Origin: Bacteroidales bacterium
Lineage (GTDB): Bacteria; Bacteroidota; Bacteroidia; Bacteroidales; UBA6680
Assembly: GCA_025210735.1 (NCBI GenBank)
Contig: JAOARD010000057.1
Coordinates: 26,778-90,777, forward strand
DNA: 64,000 bases
Direction of reading: 5' to 3'
Positions within the stretch are counted from its first letter, which is position 1. Every line of letters starts with the position of its first letter. Positions 38,201-45,148 of the stretch are shown here, piece by piece. The notes below the pieces were generated by a model. The model saw only the letters and a list, made by a program, of their open reading frames with translations. It was not told the DNA's origin and searched no databases. Position numbers and translations under genes: made by a program.

Positions 38201-41200
38201 AGCACGATACAGATACAAAAAACATAGGCTCTGAGCGTCTTGATGCAGATAATCCTTTGGGTGAGCTTAATATGGGTGATCCGGCAAACCTTTCTGATTT
38301 TATTCAGTGGGGACAGAAGAGTTATCCGGCTAAGAAAACCATGTTGATTATGTGGGATCATGGCGGAGGATGGCGTAGCGAGGATGCTACAAACTTTGGT
38401 GTAACAAAAGGAGTGTGCTGGGATGATTCAAACGGAAACGATTACCTTGAGATGCGTGAGGTTGAATCGGCAATGAAAGATGCAAAAGCAAAATCTAAGA
38501 AGAGCATATCTGTACTTGGATTTGATGTGTGTCTGGCTGCAATGACAGAGGTAGCATATCAGGTAAAAGATGAGGTTGACGATTACTTTATATTCTCTCA
38601 GGCTCTTGAACCAGGAGATGGTTGGAGTTATAATACATGGTTACAGTCGCTTGTAACAGACCCTGCAACATCACCACTTGATCTTTCAAAGGCAGCAGTT
38701 ACAACATATAAAGATAGTTATGAAGGCAGCAGTACTGTTACATTGTCTGTAATGGATGCTAAGAAGATAGGAGGTCTTAGAACAGCAATTGATGAGTTTG
38801 TTGCACAATACTCAGCGGTGTCAGTTGAGCCTGCAGTTATAAACGCAGCGTTTGATAATGCTGATCTGTTCTCGGCTCGTAAAAACTATATAGATCTTGG
38901 TCTGTTTATGGATCACTGTTCTAAATATCTTGCTAATGATGATACAAAAGCAAAGGCAACAGCAGTACTTAATACACTTGACGATGCAATTGAGATAACA
39001 GGTAATACCGGAGTTTATAATAAAGCAAAGGGACTGAATATCTATTTCCATAAGTATAACGATTTGGAGTGGGATGACTATAAAGCACCATATTGCGACT
39101 TTGCAGATGAGAGTAACTGGAAATCGTTTGTGATAAATTACGACAAAGATGGTTTGGCTCCTATGTTTATTGATGGATTCCCAAAAGCACTTAACCTTTC
39201 TGCTACAATGTTTGATCTGGCTGTTAAAGCTAATAAAACAGGTAAGGCATATTATGTTGTTCTTGCAGATGGAGCCTCTGTACCTACATCAGCTCAGGTT
39301 AAAGAGGGAAAAAATGCTGATAACAGTGTTGTTGCAGTAAACAGAAAAGGTGAGTTTGATGTAACCAGATATGAGTTAACCAAGAAGAGTGTTCAGAATC
39401 TTGAAGGATCAACAGAGTATGATATATATATTGTTCTGGAAGACTCAAAAGGTGTTCTTATGGATAACCCGGTAAAGTTTGAGGTTGAGACACTAAACAG
39501 ACGTGTAGCAACATTTGAGAGCCTTACACTTGCAAATAATGCATTCTGGAATGGATCTGATAATAGTGGTGGTTTTGAGAATGGGGGATTCTATTTCCCT
39601 AACTACTACTCTTCGGTAGCGTGGAGTGGATTTGCATACTCAAACAGAACAGATAACAGTGTTGCAGGAATACCCGGACAGTATACAGCATATGCCGGAA
39701 AAGGTGTTGAGGATTCAGATAACTATGGTGTTGCGTATGTGTTCGGATCGTTATTAAGAGCAAATATTCAGGATGCAGCAGACGGAACAACAGTATCTGG
39801 TATGTATGTTACAAATAACAACTTTGCATACCACTCTATGAAAAATGGTGATGCTATTGCTAAGAAATTTGGAGGAACTTCAGGTAACGATCCTGACTGG
39901 TTTAAACTTACAGTTATTGGAATAAACTCATTAGGACATCAGACAGGAGAGGTAGAGTTTTATCTTGCCGATTTCAGATTTGATGATAACTCAAAAGATT
40001 ACATTGTTGACGATTGGAAATGGGTTGATCTTACCTCACTTGGTGATATTGCAAAAATAGAGTTCAGACTGTCATCGTCAGATGGTGGTAGCGGAGCAGG
40101 AATGAATACTCCTGGTTACTTCTGTTTTGATAACCTTAATGCAAAGGCGCCGGAAGATCATGCTCCTGTGGTTAAAAAACCAGTAGATAAGATTGTGGTT
40201 GATAAGAATGCTGCTGATAAGGTAATCTATCTTAACGATGTATTTAGCGACGAGGATGGAGATAAGATGATATTTGAGGTTGTTTCAAATAGTAACGAGT
40301 CAGTTGTTACGGCAACAATTAATAACGCTGATCTTAAGCTTGATTTTGTACATAATGCTACAGGTGATGCTTCTGTTGTAGTAAAAGCTACAGCTAATGG
40401 TAAATCGGTACAAACAACAGTAGAGATTACAGTAAACAATGTTGATAATGCTCCTGTTGTTGCAAATCCGGTAGCAGACATTGTTGTAGAGCAAGGTGCA
40501 GACGATAAGGTTATTGATCTTAGTAAAGTATTCAGCGATCCTGATGGTGATGCTATTACATATGCTGTTAAATCGAACAATAATAAAGACCTTGTAACAC
40601 CTGCAATATCAGATAATACGCTTACAATTGATTTTGCTGATGCAAAAACAGGAGATGCAGTTGTAATAATAACAGCTACAGCCAACGGAAAATCGGTTGA
40701 TGCTACTATAAATATTACAGTAAACAAAGCAGATCAGGCACCTGTTGTTAAAAAGGCATTTGCAGACATTACAGTTAAGCAAAATGCGGCTGATAAGATT
40801 GTAGACCTTAATAGTGTATTCAGCGATCCTGATGGCGATGTTATTACATATACAGTTGAATCAAATAGTAATGAATCATTGGTATCAACAACGGTTAATA
40901 ATAACGAACTTACTATTTCTTTCGCTCCTAATAATACAGGAGATGCAGTTGTTGTTGTTAAAGCTACTGCCAATGGTAAATCCGTAAGCTCATCGGTTGC
41001 CATTAAAGTAGAGGCTGCAACATCTGTTGACAATATCTCTGATTCGGGTATTGTTGTATATCCTAACCCTTGTACCACAATGCTTAATATCAGATCTGAA
41101 TCTTCTATTATAAGAGAGGTTAAGGTTCTGAATATTTCGGGTAATGTTGTTATCTCTGTAGCTCCTAATACAGAGGTTGTTCAGCTTGGTACAGAGAATC

Positions 41201-41274
41201 TTGTTAAAGGTATTTACATTATAAGTATCAAAACGGACGACAAGATTTATACTAAACGAATTATTAAACAATAA
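32236..41274 (+). CDS. giant T9SS-secreted C11 protease with CUB and cadherin-like domains
   Basis: 3012 residues from ATG 32236 (signal peptide ending near RATGQ). Domains in order: cleaved-adhesin/choice-of-anchor (20-180); four BNR-like repeats alternating with three CUB domains (185-1150); right-handed beta-helix (1155-1600); FN3/Ig-like units (1602-1925); clostripain-type C11 peptidase (1926-2305) with WDHGGGW (H2042) and GFDVCLAAM (C2099), the catalytic dyad; another Ig-like unit; DUF4465-like domain (2422-2640); three cadherin-like repeats with FSDPDGD-type motifs (2642-2925); and a T9SS sorting domain (VVYPNPCTT to KRIIKQ). It is exported and attached to or released from the cell surface. 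The cobalamin riboswitch upstream suggests a role in corrinoid acquisition; this is inference. Confidence 0.92.
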   Translation: MKKVYLLHLIILLLVTRATGQEVLNQSFDDGYPPTGWMHQKDDGNTRGWQQLSTSKNSIKTPHSGAKFVEFESYYTKKNLGATLTSPMITETLDKGYILEFYSVVTKKSGGLHVDFSSTNGAIWTEDILVVPATADETEWTKHTVDLSDYLPKKNIKIRFRSTSTCSYGICSIALDDVRIYKPAPMTFGSVTTEQNKTNAVSLGATDQEIIAVKVNCTGALNAFDATKFVFNTAGSTSSSDISKAKLYYTGTKSAFSAENKFAEIDNPNGEFTLTGTQKLAEGDNYFWLAYDISSSATIGNSVDAQCTSVTVDGNDKTPDVTNPDGNRLIKNFYILESGTNSKKVTSNLIFLDHGGDEDYTKSFTGVITFEPKDGDNKVQVNFTEFDVYRYHSLIVYNGNSTTAPKLGEYKGTTLPGLIKSTAADGCLTFKFSVTSYASTFGSGWIADVSNYKPAPMTYISSDVFQDNVNTVSPGDKKNELLGFNVKTNGLISPLSLQQVKLSLAGTTDVNDIEKLVLYYGKDKKSFSSSANVKLKEITTITSDITVDITTTLISGDNYFWIAADIKSTAKQNNMIDAAVQKITVTGSEYTPDNSSPDGARKVVRVYKMSTYKEITTSGGMFYDDGGAGYNYDDSFEGSVIFKPQTPENKIKIKFNSFDTESNDGCTYDYMIIYNGPDPSSPEIGRYCGTTTPPDVVSTAADGSICVYFHSDNGTNAAGWEAVISEHTPAPMAITGSESVAVTSGGITKGSVAAAVAGLKVTTDGGLNPLTVEKLKVDTRSTANINKIRIYYTGRIPEFSRDNLVGEAAYASAVQEIITDRALVTGDNYFWIAYDVSPDAVADNLLKAECVDYTADAVKYNNTATNPAGIKVTDNIKMPLTMGNTIVIKDDIVFTDDGGKENNYSKSGKGSVIFEPADPTKKVKVTFSEFEMPTRYGADFIVYNGKATDGSNTIATLFGENVPAPVKSTSDDGAVRFYFKPNSMYTAKKGWVANVSLYEPRQLFVENSVTTQPVRTFLQPNTEDQLILGVQLMVAGEKGDLDIKKMTFSTEGCTNSTDISKAKLYYTNSLDKFSTAEKLAEVDSPNGDFTFDFDKKISSEKGYYFWLCFDIANDAKVNDIVDARFKSVTAGGVKTDAANGNPVGKRVVRGALKGEYTINNAANVDADFVDPAEAVNALNTLGVTGAVTFKIADGEYKGALAVNSITGVNNTNRVVFEAASGNSDNVIFSYSGKNVAPTLLTIKGADYLTFKNITFKATGLTYGRLVEYYGEANNNSFINNKFIGIECNTSDYDNNKTLVYCGQTGDDKTLDHNATFEGNTFENGNTGLYIMGINYVTDFETGLTVKNNVFKNQYAMSVYLNYQNDVLIDGNSFIIEDAKKQNWSVRIFKNKKNARIVNNKFNLNLSSKGGSAIMLQGFESVEGSRALVANNMIYATSTSSAVGISLEDAKSVDIVHNTIKIDGSGKYSKAFFFDKRGASPVFDDVNIKNNIFAVYSGSYVIWSKMQATNSSISHNNYYTNDNSERMFKYGDVTVTSLDDWKAAVTSDKQSISVAPQFVSEKDLHVTGTGMKFGTQIKRVTDDIDGDMRNAATPYIGADEIPDATFAGGYPKFSDITATSAKMLLKSTVAGTVYYILLPESAELPTVDQIKAGTNSSGDAAIASGNIAVKVDEEKPVDITSLTEKTNYSMVLVVDKGGDQYSSVMRLILSTLDVTSPDFINSTPILEDITDNSFTVKAEISEPGTIYYALCDKAIQLTSSADVKNGVTSVISGKINAAKENYIKVNGLNPGTEYNLYVVAEDAEETPNLQATPVKLDLKTLYGNAITNFVAEAIEGTRVNLTWTQSAKPANVMIVCSEDKNFEIPVNGTAYNVDDKIGEAEVIYKGTDNSFNHTTVDAGKTYYYRAYSFNASNEYSQYAEDFAVLKYAEWTILVYLDGDNNLEGNAIKDVNEMEAVDLPENVNVIVQLDRNPGYNYSNGNWTDTRRYKIKHDTDTKNIGSERLDADNPLGELNMGDPANLSDFIQWGQKSYPAKKTMLIMWDHGGGWRSEDATNFGVTKGVCWDDSNGNDYLEMREVESAMKDAKAKSKKSISVLGFDVCLAAMTEVAYQVKDEVDDYFIFSQALEPGDGWSYNTWLQSLVTDPATSPLDLSKAAVTTYKDSYEGSSTVTLSVMDAKKIGGLRTAIDEFVAQYSAVSVEPAVINAAFDNADLFSARKNYIDLGLFMDHCSKYLANDDTKAKATAVLNTLDDAIEITGNTGVYNKAKGLNIYFHKYNDLEWDDYKAPYCDFADESNWKSFVINYDKDGLAPMFIDGFPKALNLSATMFDLAVKANKTGKAYYVVLADGASVPTSAQVKEGKNADNSVVAVNRKGEFDVTRYELTKKSVQNLEGSTEYDIYIVLEDSKGVLMDNPVKFEVETLNRRVATFESLTLANNAFWNGSDNSGGFENGGFYFPNYYSSVAWSGFAYSNRTDNSVAGIPGQYTAYAGKGVEDSDNYGVAYVFGSLLRANIQDAADGTTVSGMYVTNNNFAYHSMKNGDAIAKKFGGTSGNDPDWFKLTVIGINSLGHQTGEVEFYLADFRFDDNSKDYIVDDWKWVDLTSLGDIAKIEFRLSSSDGGSGAGMNTPGYFCFDNLNAKAPEDHAPVVKKPVDKIVVDKNAADKVIYLNDVFSDEDGDKMIFEVVSNSNESVVTATINNADLKLDFVHNATGDASVVVKATANGKSVQTTVEITVNNVDNAPVVANPVADIVVEQGADDKVIDLSKVFSDPDGDAITYAVKSNNNKDLVTPAISDNTLTIDFADAKTGDAVVIITATANGKSVDATINITVNKADQAPVVKKAFADITVKQNAADKIVDLNSVFSDPDGDVITYTVESNSNESLVSTTVNNNELTISFAPNNTGDAVVVVKATANGKSVSSSVAIKVEAATSVDNISDSGIVVYPNPCTTMLNIRSESSIIREVKVLNISGNVVISVAPNTEVVQLGTENLVKGIYIISIKTDDKIYTKRIIKQ
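40160..41020 (+). repeat. three tandem coding repeats (cadherin-like modules)
   Basis: Three units of about 285 bp, each encoding APVV...DVFSD(P/E)DGD...ATANGKSV. DNA similarity is high between units 2 and 3, which can recombine to alter repeat number. Confidence 0.8.
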
Positions 41275-41294
41275 TCTGTTTAGTTAATTTTAAT

Positions 41295-41345
41295 GAGAAA
41301 CCGCTAATCTTAATAATTATGCCTATAGATTAGCGGTTCTCTTTT
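41295..41345 (+). terminator. hairpin terminator
   Basis: GAGAAACCGCTAATCT (41295-41310) and AGATTAGCGGTTCTC (41327-41341) with a single bulged base, followed by TTTT. It lies between the giant protease gene and the next surface-protein gene, so the second gene may be expressed at a lower level or from its own promoter. Confidence 0.8.
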
Positions 41346-41360
41346 AATTAAAAGATAGTT

Positions 41361-42623
41361 ATGAGAATACTTTTTATATTATTAATACTTGCTATTTCTG
41401 TAAACACATATGCTCAGGATGACTATAGTGCAGATAGTAAAAAATTCATAACATGGGTAAGTGGTGTCAATATTACCAGAGGATATAAGAATATATCAGA
41501 TAAAGGTGCCGGAAAGGTTAGTTATGGTGTTAAAGAGAATGCAACAGGTAAGGCAGATGGTAAGGTTGTAAGCCTGGGCGATAGCGGGGTAGTTGTACTT
41601 ACTTTTGATATACCTTTAGCAAATGGCAACGGACCTGACTTCGCGGTGTTTGAGAATGGAGCTATGTACGGAACAAAACCTTTTCTTGAACTGGCATTTG
41701 TTGAGGTAAGCTCAAACGGAGAAGATTTTTTTAGATTTCCTGCTTTGTCATTAGCTCCGGATGCTCCGCAAACGGCATCATTTGATGGAACAGATCCTGC
41801 GTTAATTACCAATTTGGCAGGGAAAACACTTGCAGATGTTGGTACACCATTTGATCTGGAAGAGCTAAGGAGCGTTTCTGGTTTAGATGTAAATAATATT
41901 ACACATATAAAGCTTATTGATGTAATTGGCGCAGTTAGCGGCGACTATATATCATATGATTCAAAAGGAAACAAGATAAATGATCCTTATCCAACACCAT
42001 TTGAATCGGGAGGATTTGACCTTGATGCAGTTGGAGTTATAAATAATCGTAAAAGTACAGACAGGCCACCTGTGGTATTAAAAAATATTACAGATATTGA
42101 GTTTAATGTATCTGATAAGGAGATGAGGGTAGACCTGAAAACAATATTTTCTGATCCTGATGGTGATGTAATACAGTATAGTGTAGAGTCAGAGATACCT
42201 GATATAGATTGTCTGGATATTACTATTGAGGAGAGTGAACTTGTGGTTAAATGTAATGAGATAGTTAGCAGCGCAGAAACAGTAATATCTGTTAAGGCTA
42301 CAACTAAATATGCAACTGCTACCACTACATTTATTGTAAAAGTTACAAAACCACAGGTTCTGGATATTAATGCGAGCAAAACCAGTTTAATACTTGTGTA
42401 TCCTAACCCTGTAAGTGATGAGGTCAGATTTAAAATTGATGGTTATATAACAGGAACTTGTTATACTCTATTTTTATATGATCAATCTGGTAGATTAGTT
42501 TTTGCTTCTGAATCAGATTCTGAAGATGTAGTTTTGAATATATCGGAGTTTAACCCCGGGCTATATTTTTATAGAGTTGTTTACAGAAGTGTGATATATA
42601 CCGGAAAAATTGTGAAACAGTAG
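41361..42623 (+). CDS. T9SS-sorted cell-surface protein, cobalamin-locus type
   Basis: 420 residues with a signal peptide (LAISVNTYAQ). Residues 25-225 form a jelly-roll-like domain (WVSGVNITRGYKNI, VVSLGDSGVVVLTFD, GPDFAVFENG, LAFVEVSSNGEDFFRFPALS, GGFDLDAVGVI) that I have seen in Bacteroidota surface proteins linked to cobalamin loci. A cadherin-like repeat (FSDPDGD) resembling those of the upstream protease follows, then a T9SS type A sorting domain (LVYPNPVSDE to GKIVKQ). It lies 86 bp after the giant gene and probably belongs to the same B12-responsive unit. Corrinoid binding is inference. Confidence 0.82.
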   Translation: MRILFILLILAISVNTYAQDDYSADSKKFITWVSGVNITRGYKNISDKGAGKVSYGVKENATGKADGKVVSLGDSGVVVLTFDIPLANGNGPDFAVFENGAMYGTKPFLELAFVEVSSNGEDFFRFPALSLAPDAPQTASFDGTDPALITNLAGKTLADVGTPFDLEELRSVSGLDVNNITHIKLIDVIGAVSGDYISYDSKGNKINDPYPTPFESGGFDLDAVGVINNRKSTDRPPVVLKNITDIEFNVSDKEMRVDLKTIFSDPDGDVIQYSVESEIPDIDCLDITIEESELVVKCNEIVSSAETVISVKATTKYATATTTFIVKVTKPQVLDINASKTSLILVYPNPVSDEVRFKIDGYITGTCYTLFLYDQSGRLVFASESDSEDVVLNISEFNPGLYFYRVVYRSVIYTGKIVKQ

Positions 42624-42660
42624 AGGATTGATTTAATAGATATTTTTCTTAAAATAGATG

Positions 42661-42694
42661 AAGGATATCTGCAAGTGGAAGTGCAGATATCCTT
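42661..42694 (+). terminator. hairpin terminator
   Basis: AAGGATATCTGCA and TGCAGATATCCTT form a perfect 13-bp stem with an eight-base loop, followed by GTTTT. It ends the surface-protein transcript. Confidence 0.88.
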
Positions 42695-42729
42695 GTTTTG
42701 CTCTATTCGGATGGGTTGGTTGTGTGTGA

Positions 42730-42791
42730 TTTATGCTTTCATGCTCCTTCTACATAATATAGGTTGTGTATTGCGTTGTAGAATATTTCTT
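42730..42791. repeat. 65-bp direct repeat, copy 1
   Basis: Contains a 31-bp block (42756-42786; core ATAGGTTGTGTATTGCGTTG) identical to 43254-43284, with similar sequence before it (TTTATGCTTTCATGCTCCTT here). Confidence 0.85.
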
Positions 42792-42842
42792 GTCTGTAAT
42801 TTCGAGGTTGCAAATTTAGGCTATTACCCCAATCTATCTTAG

Positions 42843-43000
42843 CCCAAAAAAGTTTTATGTTGCCCCAAAATCGTTTTTCTTCATAACTAATTTAATATAT
42901 TATTAAGCTTATATCTTATTCGTTATTTAACACAGGCAAAAATATTACTTAATCTTAATATAAGATATCCCAAAACAGTAAGTTTATATCCCAAAATCGT
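42843..43000. promoter_or_regulatory. four CCCAAAA boxes in a 21-bp register
   Basis: CCCAAAAAAGT at 42843, CCCAAAATCGT at 42864, CCCAAAACAGT at 42969 and CCCAAAATCGT at 42990. Within each pair the spacing is 21 bp and the pairs are 126 bp (six times 21) apart, placing all boxes on one face of the helix. This is typical of cooperative binding of a dimeric or AraC-type regulator. Confidence 0.5.
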
Positions 43001-43225
43001 AAAAACGCAACCGGTTGGTAACTGCTGGTATTGTATTATATAGATATGTTTGTTTCTGGATATTCTAGCAATGTTAGCTGTTATATAATGACAAACTATA
43101 TATTACTATGAACAAGAGTACAGAATTTGTATTGGTGTAATTGTAATCACAAATAGTTTTTTACTATGGCGGTAAGATTGAAAATAAATTCATACAACGC
43201 TATTATACCGGATTACCCGGTATAA

Positions 43226-43290
43226 TTTATGTTTTCATGCTCTTTCTAAAAAAAATATAGGTTGTGTATTGCGTTGTAGAATATATCTTA
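43226..43290. repeat. 65-bp direct repeat, copy 2
   Basis: Second copy of the 42730-42791 repeat, same orientation, 496-498 bp downstream. It is followed by a different AT-rich sequence. Confidence 0.85.
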
Positions 43291-43396
43291 AAAAATACAT
43301 TAGTAATTTTAATTCAGTTAGTTTTTGCAGTGCAAATATATCTATAATAATATTATTTGCAATAGTTGCAGTATAAGTATTGTTACAAAATAGTTA

Positions 43397-44371
43397 TCAG
43401 GTTACCTTACTTGGCAGGGTGTTAAAGTGTTTCTGGAATGTTGCTGCAAACTTACTGGTACTTGAGTATCCAACAATATTAGCTACTTCTGATACTGTGT
43501 ATTTTTTAGATAGCAATAGCTCCAGACTTTTTCGCATCTTAAGTTCAATATGATATGCATATATTGTTTTGCCGAAAACATATTTAAATATTTTGTTCAT
43601 CTTAGATACGCTCATATTAACCCGTTTGCTCAGCTCTTCAAGAACAGGTGTATTCTCAATAATCTCTTCGCTCAGTATGTTCTCCAACTTTTTAATGGTA
43701 TCAATATCGCTTTGGTTAAGATTTACAATTTGATGTGTATTGTAACATAATTGCATCATTGCTTCAGACAGAAGATAATATGCCATTGATTTTGCGTATA
43801 GCTGAGTAAACTCTTTGCGTGTGTTTATTGTTACAAAGAACTGAACTATATTGTTATACGTTAAAGTTGAAAGGTCTGTTTGTCTGTAAATAGGAGTCAC
43901 CTTATCCTGAATCTGACTTAAAAAAGGTTTATCAAGTTTGTCAGGAAGTATATCTTTTATTAATCTTCGTTCAAAAGCAAGTGCTAAAAGCTTTATAGAC
44001 TGTCCTTTTCTTATATTAATGTCTATACCAAATTCAGCAGTAGAAAAGAAAATTTTCCTGCAAAATGTCTCCTCAATAAAGCTATTGTTATTGAGAATCT
44101 TCATCTTTATAGGTTGCTCGGATATCATAAACCTTATTGCCATATAAGGATTATTACTCGGATTCCTTGCTATGCTTAAATCTTCCTTTGCTGTAATATC
44201 CATCTTGAGTAGTATAAAGTTACTGTCTACCTCATAGAATTGGATATTTCCGGTCATAGATTCATCATCTATGGCATAAAAGTTATTGCCATGATCTTCA
44301 CCATTAAATATCTTTCCAATGCTATTGAAAAAATCTTCCTTGTTCTGATATTTTAATACCAATCTCTTCAT
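43397..44371 (-). CDS. AraC-family transcriptional regulator
   Basis: 324 residues. The C-terminal AraC/XylS domain is clear: NMSVSKMNKIFKYVFGKTIY (first helix-turn-helix), ELKMRKSLELLLSKKYTVSE, then VANIVGYSSTSKFAATFQKHF (second helix-turn-helix). The N-terminal 200 residues lack an obvious known ligand domain. It stands alone with its own 245-bp upstream region. The phased boxes downstream of it are possible targets, but nothing shows which genes it controls. Confidence 0.9.
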   Translation of the reverse strand: MKRLVLKYQNKEDFFNSIGKIFNGEDHGNNFYAIDDESMTGNIQFYEVDSNFILLKMDITAKEDLSIARNPSNNPYMAIRFMISEQPIKMKILNNNSFIEETFCRKIFFSTAEFGIDINIRKGQSIKLLALAFERRLIKDILPDKLDKPFLSQIQDKVTPIYRQTDLSTLTYNNIVQFFVTINTRKEFTQLYAKSMAYYLLSEAMMQLCYNTHQIVNLNQSDIDTIKKLENILSEEIIENTPVLEELSKRVNMSVSKMNKIFKYVFGKTIYAYHIELKMRKSLELLLSKKYTVSEVANIVGYSSTSKFAATFQKHFNTLPSKVT

Positions 44372-44617
44372 CTAAAAATAAATAATTCACAAAATTCCGG
44401 GCGTAGAGTCAGAATGTTTTGCTTACTTTTGTTGTCGGGATTGCGTAAAAGTATACTTTGTTTGCAGAACAAAAAAAAAATTAACAAAATATAATGATTT
44501 TTATTTGTTAAAATATTCTGTTTTATCAATTAGAAATACACATAATTGTATGTTTTGTTTGTAATTTATCTGTTTATTATGGTTTTGTTAAGAAACACAC
44601 TGCTGGATATCAGTTGC

Positions 44618-44965
44618 TTAATTAAGCATAAAGCTTTTGTTTATTTCGCAGCTCCCAATTATTGGGTAGGTATTTATATTCTTGTTATTGTGTAACAACT
44701 GTTTAAGTTCAATAAGTTCATTGTTGTTTAAGAGAATATTTAAATTCTTATGTCCTACAGGCACAATAATTTTTCTTTTATACTCGCTATTGTAGTTTAC
44801 CTGTTCCCAATACTGACCATCAAGGTTTCTGAAATATCTGGCAAATTGATTATACTCTTCGTTGTTAAAATTTAATGCTATATTCTTATATTCAATGTGT
44901 ATTTTGTTACAGCTTCCACATTTAAATACCTTCCCGTTTGTACATTTGTTTAGTATTGTATTCAT
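44618..44965 (-). CDS. DUF6686-like small protein
   Basis: 115 residues. N-terminal CTNGKVFKCGSCNKIHIEYKN, with a zinc-ribbon-like Cys pair (FKCGSC), then NFNNEEYNQFARYFRNLD; this is the pattern of a small Bacteroidota family (DUF6686-like) of unknown function. The leader-element frame (copy D) runs in frame into the start codon, so the start could be further upstream. Confidence 0.65.
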   Translation of the reverse strand: MNTILNKCTNGKVFKCGSCNKIHIEYKNIALNFNNEEYNQFARYFRNLDGQYWEQVNYNSEYKRKIIVPVGHKNLNILLNNNELIELKQLLHNNKNINTYPIIGSCEINKSFMLN

Positions 44966-45058
44966 ATATCTATAATTGTTTTCATTTGCTATATGGAACT
45001 TGCATTTATAACTATACTTGTGTGCAGTAAATTATATACTTATGCTAGTTTCATAAAT
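44966..45058 (-). repeat. leader element, degenerate copy D
   Basis: Related to copies A and B; reads CKFHIANEN in the conserved frame and then continues without a stop into the ATG at 44965. The 5' half (ATGAAACTAGCATAAG) is interrupted by a stop. Confidence 0.6.
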
Positions 45059-45148
45059 CTGTTATCATTTATTAATTTAAAACACCCTTTTATTAAGAAT
45101 GGTTCAAAATAACAGATAAAAAACAATCATATCAATACCATAATTATG

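Larger units (their letters stand above)
42624..43396. other. non-coding region with phased repeats
   Basis: About 770 bp between convergent genes with no gene seen. It holds a terminator, two copies of a 65-bp direct repeat, and four CCCAAAA-type boxes on a 21-bp register (listed separately). The amount of structure is unusual for a space between convergent genes and suggests an unannotated transcript or a regulator-binding region. Confidence 0.6.

Noticed and set aside
40227..41078. Long antisense frames opposite the cadherin-like repeats
   Set aside because: They arise from the repetitive codon use of the real gene; residues are low complexity with no domain.
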